A stretch of 64,000 nucleotides of DNA from Bradyrhizobium ontarionense (GTDB lineage Bacteria > Pseudomonadota > Alphaproteobacteria > Rhizobiales > Xanthobacteraceae). The translations under genes were made by a program, and so were the position numbers. This document shows, one piece after another, positions 15,937 to 24,425 of the stretch. The DNA lies in contig NZ_CP088156.1 of NCBI RefSeq assembly GCF_021088345.1, positions 5,642,001 to 5,706,000 on the forward strand, written 5' to 3'. Positions within the stretch are counted from its first letter, which is position 1. Every line of letters starts with the position of its first letter. The notes under the pieces are model-generated. The model had not been told where the DNA came from, ran no database searches, and saw only the letters and a program-made list of their open reading frames with translations.

Positions 15937-17487
15937 TCACGCCATCAGGCTGCCGACGAATGATTCGATGCTGGCGAGGACTTCCCGCTGCTCGCCGGCG
16001 AAGATCCAGTGATCGGCGCCGTCGAACTCGACGAAGCGCGCCCGCGGGATGTGGCTGGCGAGATGCCGGCCGGCGCCGATGCGGACGGCGCGATCATTGC
16101 GACGGTGCAGCACCAGGGTCGGCGCCAATACCCGGCCCAGCAGATGCCGGACGTCCGTATCCCTGAGAGCCTCGATCAGGCCCTTGATGGCGCCCGGACT
16201 CGATGCGGCCCGGAGCAGGCCCGCCCACCAGGCTCTCGCCTGGGGATCGCCGGACAGGCTCGGTGCGAAGGTCTCGATGCCGGCAGGTCCACCCCATTCC
16301 GCAACCAGCTGCTGCAGCCAGATGTCGTACTGGGCGGCCTGCAGCGTGTGCGGATAATCGGGGGTGGCGCTGCCCTTGGCCAGTGAGGCGAACAGGATCA
16401 GTCCGGCGACGCGATCGGGACGATCGGCGGCGAATTTGATGCAGGCCGGGCCGCCTTCGGACGCGCCGAGCAGCACGGCGCGCCGGCTGCCGGCGGCGTC
16501 GAGCACCGTCTCGATGTCCCGCGCCGTGGCATCGACGCCGGGGTTGAATCCAACCCTGTCGGACAGCCCGATGCCGCGGCGATCAAACAGAATGAGACGG
16601 CCCATCGTCGCGAGCGAGGACAGCAAGGCCCGACAGCGCGGCTCCTCCCAGATCCGTTCGACGTGGGACACGAAGCCGGGCAGCAGCAGAATGTCGACCT
16701 GGCTTGCGCCGGCGGTCTGGAATGCGAGATGAACGCCGTCTCCGCTGACATAGCGTGTCGGCGGTGGGTCCTGGCTTCGCGCCGCTGCGCCTTGATTCAG
16801 AAGCGCCAGCGTCTCCGCTTCGGGCGCGATGTCGAGATCGTCGCGAAGGCGCTGCGTCAGGGCCTCGAGGTGGCGCTCGGCGGCGGCGCGATCGCCCGCG
16901 AGCATCAGATTGCGGATCAGGGCGCGGCCATAGACCTCGCTGAGAGGATCGAGCTCGACGAGGCGGCGAGCGTGGGCGGCCGCCGCCGCGTGGTCGCCGG
17001 CAGCACTCCTGTCGTGCACCACGCGCTCGAGCGCCTGGATCGCCCTGCCGCGCAGGGCCTCGCGGCGAAAGAACGCCCACTCGTCGAACTGCGGGCAGTC
17101 GCCCGGCGTGAAGCCTTCGAGGAAGTCACCCGGATAGAGGCGGCAGGCCAGTTCGAAATCGCCGCGATCGCAGGCCGTTTCGAACCGTCCGGATTCCACC
17201 TGCAGGTCGATCGCCGCCGACCAGCGAATCGTCGTCCGGTCGGTCGTGAGGCTGCCGTCGCCGAGCGTGAGCTGGAGGCGGTGCAACAGCCGCCGCAACC
17301 GCGCTCGCGCCACCTCTTCGGAACTGTCCGGCCAGAACATCGTCGCGACCAGTTCGCGCGCGACGGCACCTTTGGCCTCGGCCAGATAGACCAGCAATGC
17401 CAGCCCCTTGCGCAGCGACAACCGGCACAATTGATCGTCCCGGCGGATCTCCGGAAAGCCAAATGTCCGTACGCTGAACCGAACCAT
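15937..17487 (-). CDS. BTAD transcriptional activator fused to an alpha/beta hydrolase
   Basis: A 516-residue two-part protein. Residues 1-95 form an OmpR/SARP-like winged helix ([22 protein letters not shown]) and residues 100-240 a BTAD tetratricopeptide-like domain ([30 protein letters not shown]). Residues 250-516 form an alpha/beta hydrolase with GASEGG nucleophile elbow (Ser343), Asp465 in RRNDRAV and His493 in GADHWIF, so the triad appears complete. BTAD domains usually join to ATPases or cyclases; fusion to an intact hydrolase suggests a ligand-sensing or ligand-cleaving activator. It is divergent from mddA across 147 bases. Confidence 0.85.
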   Translation of the reverse strand: MVRFSVRTFGFPEIRRDDQLCRLSLRKGLALLVYLAEAKGAVARELVATMFWPDSSEEVARARLRRLLHRLQLTLGDGSLTTDRTTIRWSAAIDLQVESGRFETACDRGDFELACRLYPGDFLEGFTPGDCPQFDEWAFFRREALRGRAIQALERVVHDRSAAGDHAAAAAHARRLVELDPLSEVYGRALIRNLMLAGDRAAAERHLEALTQRLRDDLDIAPEAETLALLNQGAAARSQDPPPTRYVSGDGVHLAFQTAGASQVDILLLPGFVSHVERIWEEPRCRALLSSLATMGRLILFDRRGIGLSDRVGFNPGVDATARDIETVLDAAGSRRAVLLGASEGGPACIKFAADRPDRVAGLILFASLAKGSATPDYPHTLQAAQYDIWLQQLVAEWGGPAGIETFAPSLSGDPQARAWWAGLLRAASSPGAIKGLIEALRDTDVRHLLGRVLAPTLVLHRRNDRAVRIGAGRHLASHIPRARFVEFDGADHWIFAGEQREVLASIESFVGSLMA

Positions 17488-17634
17488 CGTGACACGACCT
17501 GGAATGACGGCGTCCGGGGGGACGCTCAGGGGACGGCCGCCTGCTAGCGATCAGGTCCGATCGCGCTGCGTGCCCTCGGATGATGAATCCGATCTCGCCG
17601 GCAGCGCCACCGTCCGCTCAACAGGGAAACAGTC

Positions 17635-18378
17635 ATGTTCGTCCGTCTCCTCATCATGTTCTACGCCATCACGAGCTACGCCGTCTTCCTCGTTTCGTTC
17701 ATGTGGGCGGTCGGCTTCGTCGGCAATTACAACCAGCTCGCCTCCAAATCGATCGACGTGGGTGACCCGACCAATGTCGTGGAGGCCATCCTGGTCGACC
17801 TGCTGCTGCTTGCGCTGTTTGCGATCCAGCACAGCGTCATGGCGCGGCCGGTCTTCAAACGATGGTGGATGCGCATCATTCCGGCGGCCAGCGAGCGCAG
17901 CACCTATGTGCTGCTGTCCAGCCTGATCCTGCTGCTGCTGTTCTGGCAGTGGCGACCCATCCCGTCTCCGGTCTGGCAGGTCGAGGGCCTCGCCGCCGGG
18001 GTGCTGATCGGCATCCACTGGCTCGGCTGGGCGATCGTTCTCGCCTCGACCTACATGATCGATCATTTCGATCTGTCGGGCCTGCGCCAGGCCTACTTCG
18101 CTTGGCGCGGCGCCGAGGCGCCGGCTCAGCCGTTCAAGACGCCGCTGCTGTATCGCCTGGTGCGGCATCCGCTGATGCTCGGTTTCCTGCTGACATTCTG
18201 GGCCACGCCGGAGATGACGATCGGCCACCTGCTGTTTGCGACCATGACGACGGCCTACATCCTGGTCGGACTGCAGTTCGAGGAGCGCGATCTGATCGCC
18301 CAGTTCGGCGAGACCTACCAGCGTTATCGCCAGCGGGTTCCGATGCTGCTGCCGCGCATGTTCGGACGCCGCGCCTGA
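17635..18378 (+). CDS. mddA: Methanethiol S-methyltransferase (MddA-like)
   Basis: A 247-residue membrane protein of the NnrU/isoprenylcysteine-methyltransferase fold. It has about five hydrophobic segments, IQHSVMARPVFKRWW after the second, and the C-terminal cofactor region YRLVRHPLMLGFLLTFWATPEMT...QFEERDLIAQFGETYQRYRQRVPMLLP. This pattern fits MddA, which uses S-adenosylmethionine to turn methanethiol into dimethyl sulfide; other NnrU relatives are possible. The gene is divergent from the BTAD-hydrolase regulator, which is the obvious candidate to control it. Confidence 0.75.
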   Translation: MFVRLLIMFYAITSYAVFLVSFMWAVGFVGNYNQLASKSIDVGDPTNVVEAILVDLLLLALFAIQHSVMARPVFKRWWMRIIPAASERSTYVLLSSLILLLLFWQWRPIPSPVWQVEGLAAGVLIGIHWLGWAIVLASTYMIDHFDLSGLRQAYFAWRGAEAPAQPFKTPLLYRLVRHPLMLGFLLTFWATPEMTIGHLLFATMTTAYILVGLQFEERDLIAQFGETYQRYRQRVPMLLPRMFGRRA

Positions 18379-18456
18379 TTGATCGGATCGTCGGTGCAGG
18401 GCAGGCGGTTTTGTCGGCGTCCTGCCCACCGGCGCGCCCACGCAGACGTGAGTTTG

Positions 18457-18480
18457 TATAGGAAGCGATCGTTTCCTATA
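18457..18480. promoter_or_regulatory. 24-base near-perfect palindrome upstream of MFS gene
   Basis: TATAGGAA (18457-18464) and TTCCTATA (18473-18480) flank a CGATCG core, with a single mismatched pair (G18465 against T18472). The form is typical of operators for TetR, MarR or HxlR repressors. It lies 165 bases before the MFS start and 79 bases after mddA. No regulator gene is adjacent. Confidence 0.5.
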
Positions 18481-18644
18481 TCGGTGTTCTCGCTGGATGC
18501 CGCGCCCGCGGCGTCGTCTCGCCAACCCGCCTCGTCTATTGGGAGGTTTCCGCCTGCACGACCTGCGAGCGCATCGGGCGACGGAGCCGTCGCTTGCCGG
18601 TGGCTCGCCGGGCCTGACGGGGGCCGACCTGGGAGATATCTGCA

Positions 18645-19829
18645 TTGACCACCGTGACATCCGATTCCGCCGACAGCCTGTCGGCCTGGATCACTCTGCT
18701 GTTGGCCTTCTCCTGCGGGCTGATCGTCGCCAACATCTATTATGCCCAGCCGCTGATCGGGCCGATCAGCGCCGATCTCGGCCTGCCGCCGCAACTGGCT
18801 GGCCTGCTCGTGACCATGAGCCAGGTCGGCTACGGCGCGGGGCTTCTGCTGGTCGTTCCGCTCGGTGATCTCATCGAGAACCGCAAGCTCGTCATCGCGA
18901 CGGTCATCGTCGGCGCCGTCGCATTGGCCTGCGCGTCGCTGGCGACCAGCCCGTCGACCTTCCTGGTCTCGGCGCTGTTGATCGGCTTTGGCTCGGTCGC
19001 GGTGCAGATCCTGATCCCCTATGCCGGACACATGGCGCCGGAGGCGATCCGCGGCCGCACGGTCGGCAACGTCACCACCGGCCTGATGCTCGGCATCATG
19101 CTGGCCCGGCCGGTCGCGAGCTTCGTCGCGGCGCACACCTCGTGGCACGTCATTTATGCGGCGTCGGCGCTGGCCATGGTGACGCTGGCCATCGTGCTGC
19201 GCCTGACCCTGCCGCCACGCAGGCCGCAGACGCAGTTGAACTATGGCCAGCTGCTCGGCTCCATGGTGCAGCTCTATCGCGACACGCCGGCGCTGCGCCG
19301 CCGGGCGCTGTACCAGGCCGCGCTGTTCAGCTGCTTCAGCGTGTTCTGGACCACCACGCCGCTGCTGCTGGCGGGACCCGACTTCCGGATGTCGCAGACC
19401 GGCATTGCGCTGTTCGCGCTGGCCGGCGTCGCCGGTGCGATCATGGCGCCGGTGGCGGGCCGCATTGCCGATCGCGGCTGGACGAAGCCGGCCACGGTGG
19501 CGGCGATCATGCTGTGCGCCATCGGCTTCGCGCTGACGCTGGCATTTCCGCTCGGGACGAACTGGTCGCTTGCCACGCTGGTGGTCGCGGCGATCGCGAT
19601 CGATTGCGGCGCGCAGCTCAGCCTCATTCTCGGCTATCGTGTGCTGTTCGTGCTTGGCGCCGGCCACCGCAGCCGGCTCAACGGACTGTACATGACGACG
19701 TTCTTCGTCGCGGGTGCAGCCGGCTCGGGCATCGGCGCCTTCGCCTATGCGCATGGCGGCTGGACGCTTGCGGCCGCGCTCGGAATCGCGCTTCCGGTCG
19801 CGGCGCTGGCCTATCTGTCGACGGAATAG
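18645..19829 (+). CDS. MFS efflux transporter
   Basis: A 394-residue protein with about 12 membrane segments. Motif A-like GDLIENRKLVIA lies between the second and third segments, and NIYYAQPLIGPISADLGLPPQLAGLL near the N-terminus is typical of the YgaY/arabinose-efflux-like subgroup. The start is TTG at 18645, with GGGAG nine bases upstream; a GTG at 18654 is an alternative. The substrate is unknown. The palindrome at 18457-18480 is the likely operator. Confidence 0.85.
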   Translation: MTTVTSDSADSLSAWITLLLAFSCGLIVANIYYAQPLIGPISADLGLPPQLAGLLVTMSQVGYGAGLLLVVPLGDLIENRKLVIATVIVGAVALACASLATSPSTFLVSALLIGFGSVAVQILIPYAGHMAPEAIRGRTVGNVTTGLMLGIMLARPVASFVAAHTSWHVIYAASALAMVTLAIVLRLTLPPRRPQTQLNYGQLLGSMVQLYRDTPALRRRALYQAALFSCFSVFWTTTPLLLAGPDFRMSQTGIALFALAGVAGAIMAPVAGRIADRGWTKPATVAAIMLCAIGFALTLAFPLGTNWSLATLVVAAIAIDCGAQLSLILGYRVLFVLGAGHRSRLNGLYMTTFFVAGAAGSGIGAFAYAHGGWTLAAALGIALPVAALAYLSTE

Positions 19830-19835
19830 AGGCGA

Positions 19836-20639
19836 TCAGAACGGGGTGCGCTTGAGTCCGGGCACCAGCGCCGCCAGCCGGTCCTTGATCCAGGGCGCCG
19901 GCGGCAGCTTCCCCGTGGGCATCTCGACCGGCGCGGCCGCCTTGCGGCTCACCGCCAGCGTCAAGGTCGCGAGATAATGGTCGCGCTCCTCCTTGATCGC
20001 GCAATAGGCGCGGTGATCGGGATCGGCCTCGGTGGCGACGCGATCATTGGCGTTGATGACGAGCCGCTGCTTCGGCCGGCCGGTGTAATCGGGCACGTTG
20101 CTGTAGATGAACTCGTTCAGGGCTTCGGGGAAGAAGGTCTGTCCGGTCAGCACCGTCGCCTCGTCGAGGAACACCTTGAAGTGGACGTGCGTCGCGCGCC
20201 CCGCATACCAGCCGGGATAGATGGTCCTGAAGCCGGCCCAGCCCGAATTGTCGGCCATTTGCGTGCCGCGCAGGAAGGTCTTGCCGGTCTGGTCGACCTT
20301 GTGATCGTCGCTCTGGCCGGGATAGCCGGAGTAGATGCCGCGGGCGTCGCAGTGCCAGATATCGACGCGCGCGCCTGATATCGGCGTGCACGAGCCCGCC
20401 TCGATCACGCGCAGCCGCAGGCTCAACGGCACGCCCGGCCGGCCCTCGGCGATGTCGGCGCGCACCAGCTTGGGGTCGAGATAATAGGGGCCGGATTCGG
20501 ATTGCGGCGTGAGGATGCAGGCGTCGTCGGCGCCTGCAGATGGCGTGACGGCCTCTGACGCCGCGCGGGCCGAGGGTGCGAGCAGAGCGGCGCTCGTGGA
20601 GACGAGCCCAAGAAAGCCGCGGCGGGTTGCGTTCGCCAA
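19836..20639 (-). CDS. Tat-exported intradiol ring-cleavage dioxygenase-like protein
   Basis: A 267-residue protein starting MANATRRGFLGLVSTSAALL, a twin-arginine signal (RRGFLG). The rest matches the intradiol dioxygenase beta-sandwich: SESGPYYLDPKLVRADI, then GARVDIWHCDARGIYSGY and YPGWYAGRATHVHFKV, which carry the two tyrosine and two histidine non-haem Fe(III) ligands. Cytosolic family members cleave catechol or protocatechuate; this one would act in the periplasm, perhaps on lignin-derived or extracellular aromatics. It is convergent with the MFS gene, with six bases between the stops. Confidence 0.85.
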   Translation of the reverse strand: MANATRRGFLGLVSTSAALLAPSARAASEAVTPSAGADDACILTPQSESGPYYLDPKLVRADIAEGRPGVPLSLRLRVIEAGSCTPISGARVDIWHCDARGIYSGYPGQSDDHKVDQTGKTFLRGTQMADNSGWAGFRTIYPGWYAGRATHVHFKVFLDEATVLTGQTFFPEALNEFIYSNVPDYTGRPKQRLVINANDRVATEADPDHRAYCAIKEERDHYLATLTLAVSRKAAAPVEMPTGKLPPAPWIKDRLAALVPGLKRTPF

Positions 20640-20829
20640 GAGCGCCTCCGACGAAGGTTGATGCCGCAGTCAAATCACCAGGGCATGGCAACAATCGGAC
20701 GATGCCGGAAGGTCAGACATGCTGCCGGTTGGTTCAGCGCATATTGCCTGACGACGTTGCAGTCTCCTGGCGAAAATGCAAGCCTGGGTTGATTTCAGGG
20801 GCCAATGAATTTCATGTCGGGAGCGCTCC

Positions 20830-21924
20830 ATGCGCGCGAAAATTCCAGCCGCCGCGCTGATTCTGATCGGCTGCATGACGGGCCAGCAGTGCTTTGCCGA
20901 CCAGCAGTTTGCCGACCAGCAGAAGGTGATCAAGCTCACGCCGGTGGACGTCTCACGCGATTTCGAGGGCAAGGACGGCAAGACCGCCGCCGACATCTCT
21001 GGCATTTCCTGCCTGTCGCCGAAGAACGGCAAGCGAACCTGCCTGCTCGTCAATGACCAAAACAGGGAGGCGCAGTTCGCAACCTTCAATGACAGGAAGG
21101 ACAAGTTCAAGGTTGGCGAGACTATAAAGCTGATCGGCAAGAGGCCTGATCCCGAGACACTTGGACAGCCACCCAAACCTGCCGAAGGAGGCTGTCAAGA
21201 CGACAGCTTCGATGATCTCGACGGCGAAGGCGTTGCGTATGCCGGTTCCTATTTCTATGTGGTCGGGTCGCATGGCTGCTCGCGCAAGCACGGCGAGTTT
21301 CACTTGTCGTCCTTCATCCTCGCGCGGGTCAGCCTGGATTCGAACGACGTCACGACAACCTACCGGGTGTCGGATCTGTTGAAGAAATCCGACAAGGTGG
21401 CGCCGTTCTTCGCCAAGAATCTCGACGCGAAAGAGAACGGCTTGAACATCGAGGGCATCGCCGCCATCGACGATACGCTGTGGCTAGGCCTGCGCGCACC
21501 GGTGACCGAGGACGGCGATGCTTATCTGGTGTCCGGCAGCATCTCGGAACTCTTCCATGCTGGACATGATCAGTCCGTGAGATCGGTGAATACCGTCGGC
21601 ATCAAGCTGGACGGCCGCGGCATCCGCGACCTCGCGCCGCTGCCTGACGGACGCATCTTGGTTCTCGCGGGTCCAGCCCAGGACTCGGACTTGTCCTACA
21701 AGCTGTACCTCGTCGAGCCGGCGAACAACGCGAAAGCCGACCTCGGCACGCTGGAGGGCCTCAGCCAGAAGGTGAAAGGAAAAATGACGGCGGGCAAGGC
21801 CGAGGGGCTCACCGTGCTGGATGTCGCGGACGGCACGGTTCGATTCGTGGTCGTCTTCGACTCGCTACTGAATGGCGCGCCTCACCGTGGCGAGGTGACG
21901 TTGCCGAAACGCGAGCCCGGCTGA
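20830..21924 (+). CDS. DUF3616-domain secreted protein
   Basis: A 364-residue protein with signal peptide MRAKIPAAALILIGCMTG; the Cys at 15 could also be a lipobox site. The DUF3616 pattern is clear: DISGISCLSPKNGKRTCLLVNDQNREAQF near the N-terminus, DDLDGEGVAYAGSYFYVVGSHG, NIEGIAAIDDTLWLGLRAP, and IRDLAPLPDGRILVLAGPA, which suggest a beta-propeller. No function is known for the family. A perfect 15-base tandem duplication at 20893-20922 (repeating FADQQ) sits just after the signal peptide. Codon use is less GC-rich than in the neighbours. Confidence 0.8.
   Translation: MRAKIPAAALILIGCMTGQQCFADQQFADQQKVIKLTPVDVSRDFEGKDGKTAADISGISCLSPKNGKRTCLLVNDQNREAQFATFNDRKDKFKVGETIKLIGKRPDPETLGQPPKPAEGGCQDDSFDDLDGEGVAYAGSYFYVVGSHGCSRKHGEFHLSSFILARVSLDSNDVTTTYRVSDLLKKSDKVAPFFAKNLDAKENGLNIEGIAAIDDTLWLGLRAPVTEDGDAYLVSGSISELFHAGHDQSVRSVNTVGIKLDGRGIRDLAPLPDGRILVLAGPAQDSDLSYKLYLVEPANNAKADLGTLEGLSQKVKGKMTAGKAEGLTVLDVADGTVRFVVVFDSLLNGAPHRGEVTLPKREPG
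20893..20922 (+). repeat. 15-base tandem duplication in DUF3616 gene
   Basis: TTTGCCGACCAGCAG occurs twice head to tail, encoding FADQQFADQQ at the start of the mature protein. In-frame, so probably neutral slippage. Confidence 0.8.
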
Positions 21925-21979
21925 GCAGTTCGCCCGTCACAGGCTGCTTGCCTGAGCCGAGTGTGTCCGGCGTTGCCGC

Positions 21980-22804
21980 TCACACCTGCGTCAGCGGCTT
22001 CTCGCCATGACGCTCCGACAGCGTGAAGATCTCGCAGCCGTCGGCAGTGACGCCGACCGAATGCTCGAACTGCGCCGATAGCGAGCGGTCGCGCGTCACC
22101 GCGGTCCAGCCGTCGGACAGGATCTTCACATGTGGCTTGCCGAGATTGATCATCGGCTCGATCGTGAAGAACATGCCGGGCCTCAACAGCACGCCCTCGC
22201 CGGGGCGGCCGACATGGATGATGTTCGGCTCGTCATGGAACAGGCGGCCGAGGCCATGGCCGCAGAAATCGCGTACCACGCTCATGCCCTGCGGCTCGAC
22301 GAAGCTCTGGATGGCGTGGCCGATGTCGCCGGTGGTGGCGCCGGGCTTCACCGCGGCGATGCCGCGCATCATCGATTCGTAGGTCACCTCGATCAGCCGC
22401 TCGGCCTTGCGCGAGATCGGACCGATCGCATACATGCGGCTCGAGTCCCCGTACCAGCCGTCGACGATGAAGGTGACGTCGACATTGATGATGTCGCCCT
22501 CCTTCAGCGGCCGGTCGTTCGGCATGCCGTGGCAGACCACGTGGTTGATCGACGTGCAGGTCGAGTAGCGGTAGCCGCGATACATCAGCGTCGCCGGATA
22601 GGCGCCATGGCTGAAGGCGAAGTCGCGGACGAAATCGTCGATCCGGGAGGTCGGGACGCCCGGCTTGACGATGTCGGTGAGCGCATCAAGGCATTTCGAC
22701 ACCAGCGCGCCGGCCTTGCGCATGGCGGCAAGGCCGCTCGCGCCATGCAGCTTGATCTGGCCGTTCTTGCGCGCAGCGGTGTCGGTGGCTTCGATGTAGC
22801 TCAT
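21980..22804 (-). CDS. map: Methionine aminopeptidase, type I
   Basis: A 274-residue cytoplasmic enzyme that removes initiator methionine. All five metal ligands are visible: Asp in INVDVTFIVDGWYGD (two), His in CGHGLGRLFH, Glu in FFTIEPM and Glu in QFEHSVGV. SINHVVCHGMPNDRPLKEGD is the substrate-binding histidine region. Length is normal for the type I class with a short N-terminal extension. It is monocistronic in appearance, with the MscS gene upstream on the same strand. Confidence 0.96.
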   Translation of the reverse strand: MSYIEATDTAARKNGQIKLHGASGLAAMRKAGALVSKCLDALTDIVKPGVPTSRIDDFVRDFAFSHGAYPATLMYRGYRYSTCTSINHVVCHGMPNDRPLKEGDIINVDVTFIVDGWYGDSSRMYAIGPISRKAERLIEVTYESMMRGIAAVKPGATTGDIGHAIQSFVEPQGMSVVRDFCGHGLGRLFHDEPNIIHVGRPGEGVLLRPGMFFTIEPMINLGKPHVKILSDGWTAVTRDRSLSAQFEHSVGVTADGCEIFTLSERHGEKPLTQV

Positions 22805-22896
22805 GGGCCTGTTTCGTTCCCGGAATGGTCGTGGGGTGACCGCCTAATTTAATGATCGTGCCGGCCGGCGCAAGCCGGGTCTGCACGGCCGGTCCG

Positions 22897-24216
22897 CTAA
22901 CCGGTCGGAACCTCGACGGTGGTTTCCACCGGGAGTGCGCCGCCGCGAATACGAAGCTCTCGCACCGGATAGGGCACGCGGATGCCCTCGCGCTTGAAGG
23001 CCTCCCACAGCGACAGCATGACCTCGCTCTTGACGCTGTCCATGTAGCCGGGGTCGGCGATCCAGCAGGTCAGCGAGAATTTCATGCCGGCCTCGGTGAA
23101 CTCGGTCAGCAGGCAGTTCGGCGCCTTCGATTTCAGCGTGCGGGGGATTTCGGCCGCGATGTCGGTGGAGAGCTTGCAGACGACCCTGGGATCGGCGTCG
23201 TAATTGGTGCCGAAATTGACCTTCACCAGCGTGTTCTTGTCGGTATAGGTCCAGTTGGTGACCTTCTGCGTGACGAGATCCTCGTTCGGGATCAGGAACT
23301 CGCGGCCGTCGCCGGCGGCGACCGAGATGTAGCGCGTGTTCATCGCGCTGATGCGTCCCGAACTGTCGCCGATGGTGACGAGATCGCCCGGCTTCACCGA
23401 TTTGTCGGCGAGCAGAATGATCCCGGCGACGAAATTGGCGACGATGCGCTGCAGGCCGAGACCGATACCGACACCGGCCGCACCGGAGAAGATCGCGAGC
23501 GCCGACAGGTTGATGCCGACCGCGCTGATCGCGATCGCGATGCCCAGGATCATCAGGCCCATGCGGACCATCTTGATCAGCAGCACCTGGATCGACGGCG
23601 TCAGGTCGGTCGAGCGCGTGATCCGGCTTTCGACGAAATTGCTCGCGACGTTGGTCAGCCACAGCACTGCGAGCAGAAGCACGCCGAGCTTGATGACGAG
23701 CAGCGGCGTCAGCCTGAGGCCGCCGAGCACGACCGACACCGAGTCGAGCGCATCGACGACGTTGTCGAGCTGGCCGATGATGCTGAGCGCCGCGACCAGC
23801 CAGGCCGAGATCGACACGATCTGCACGATGAAGGTGCTGCGGATCACCGAGGTGATCAGCCGGATCACGAGCCAGGCCAGCGCGAGCTTGAGCGCGATCG
23901 CGAGCAGATAGCTGCGGCTCGGCCAGGTCCACAGCACCATCCCGGTGCGCGCGATCCGCATCAGGATCACGAACACCACCGTGGCGACGCTCTCCAGCAG
24001 GACCCGCAGCAGCTGCCGCAGCGGGCCGGGCCAGCCCATTGCCAGCGAGGTCAAGTCGATGCGCGCGCGCACCGCGGCGCTTGCCGCAAAGGCAATGCCG
24101 GCGCCGCTCAGCACCAGTCCGAGCTGAAGGTAGAACCAGGGCGAGGTGACCTCGGCGCCGATCGAGCGCGCCACGGTCTGCAGGAATTCGAGAACGTCTT
24201 TTAAGTCGAGGTCCAT
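22897..24216 (-). CDS. Mechanosensitive ion channel, MscS family
   Basis: A 439-residue inner-membrane protein. The start is ATG at 24214-24216; 48 further in-frame residues upstream are non-conserved. Five or six membrane segments precede the pore helix (SALAIFSGAAGVGIGLGLQRIVANFVAGIILLADKSVKPGDLVTIGD), followed by the beta domain with FLIPNEDLVTQKVTNWTY and the C-terminal alpha/beta domain. It would release solutes under hypo-osmotic shock. Longer than E. coli MscS because of the N-terminal membrane region. Confidence 0.92.
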   Translation of the reverse strand: MDLDLKDVLEFLQTVARSIGAEVTSPWFYLQLGLVLSGAGIAFAASAAVRARIDLTSLAMGWPGPLRQLLRVLLESVATVVFVILMRIARTGMVLWTWPSRSYLLAIALKLALAWLVIRLITSVIRSTFIVQIVSISAWLVAALSIIGQLDNVVDALDSVSVVLGGLRLTPLLVIKLGVLLLAVLWLTNVASNFVESRITRSTDLTPSIQVLLIKMVRMGLMILGIAIAISAVGINLSALAIFSGAAGVGIGLGLQRIVANFVAGIILLADKSVKPGDLVTIGDSSGRISAMNTRYISVAAGDGREFLIPNEDLVTQKVTNWTYTDKNTLVKVNFGTNYDADPRVVCKLSTDIAAEIPRTLKSKAPNCLLTEFTEAGMKFSLTCWIADPGYMDSVKSEVMLSLWEAFKREGIRVPYPVRELRIRGGALPVETTVEVPTG

Positions 24217-24425
24217 CAGCAGGGTCTCGGAGAGGAATGGAGGCGCGGGGGGACCCGACGCGTAGGATTTAGCTCGTTTTCGTGATGCGTGATTGCGATG
24301 AAATATACCCCGAACGCGGGCAGGGATGGAAAAATGGGCATATCGCCGCGATATGAGCAAATCCGGTTGGCGCGTAAGTGTGGCGACGATAAGGATGTAA
24401 AACTCGGATTCATCAACGTTTTTTC

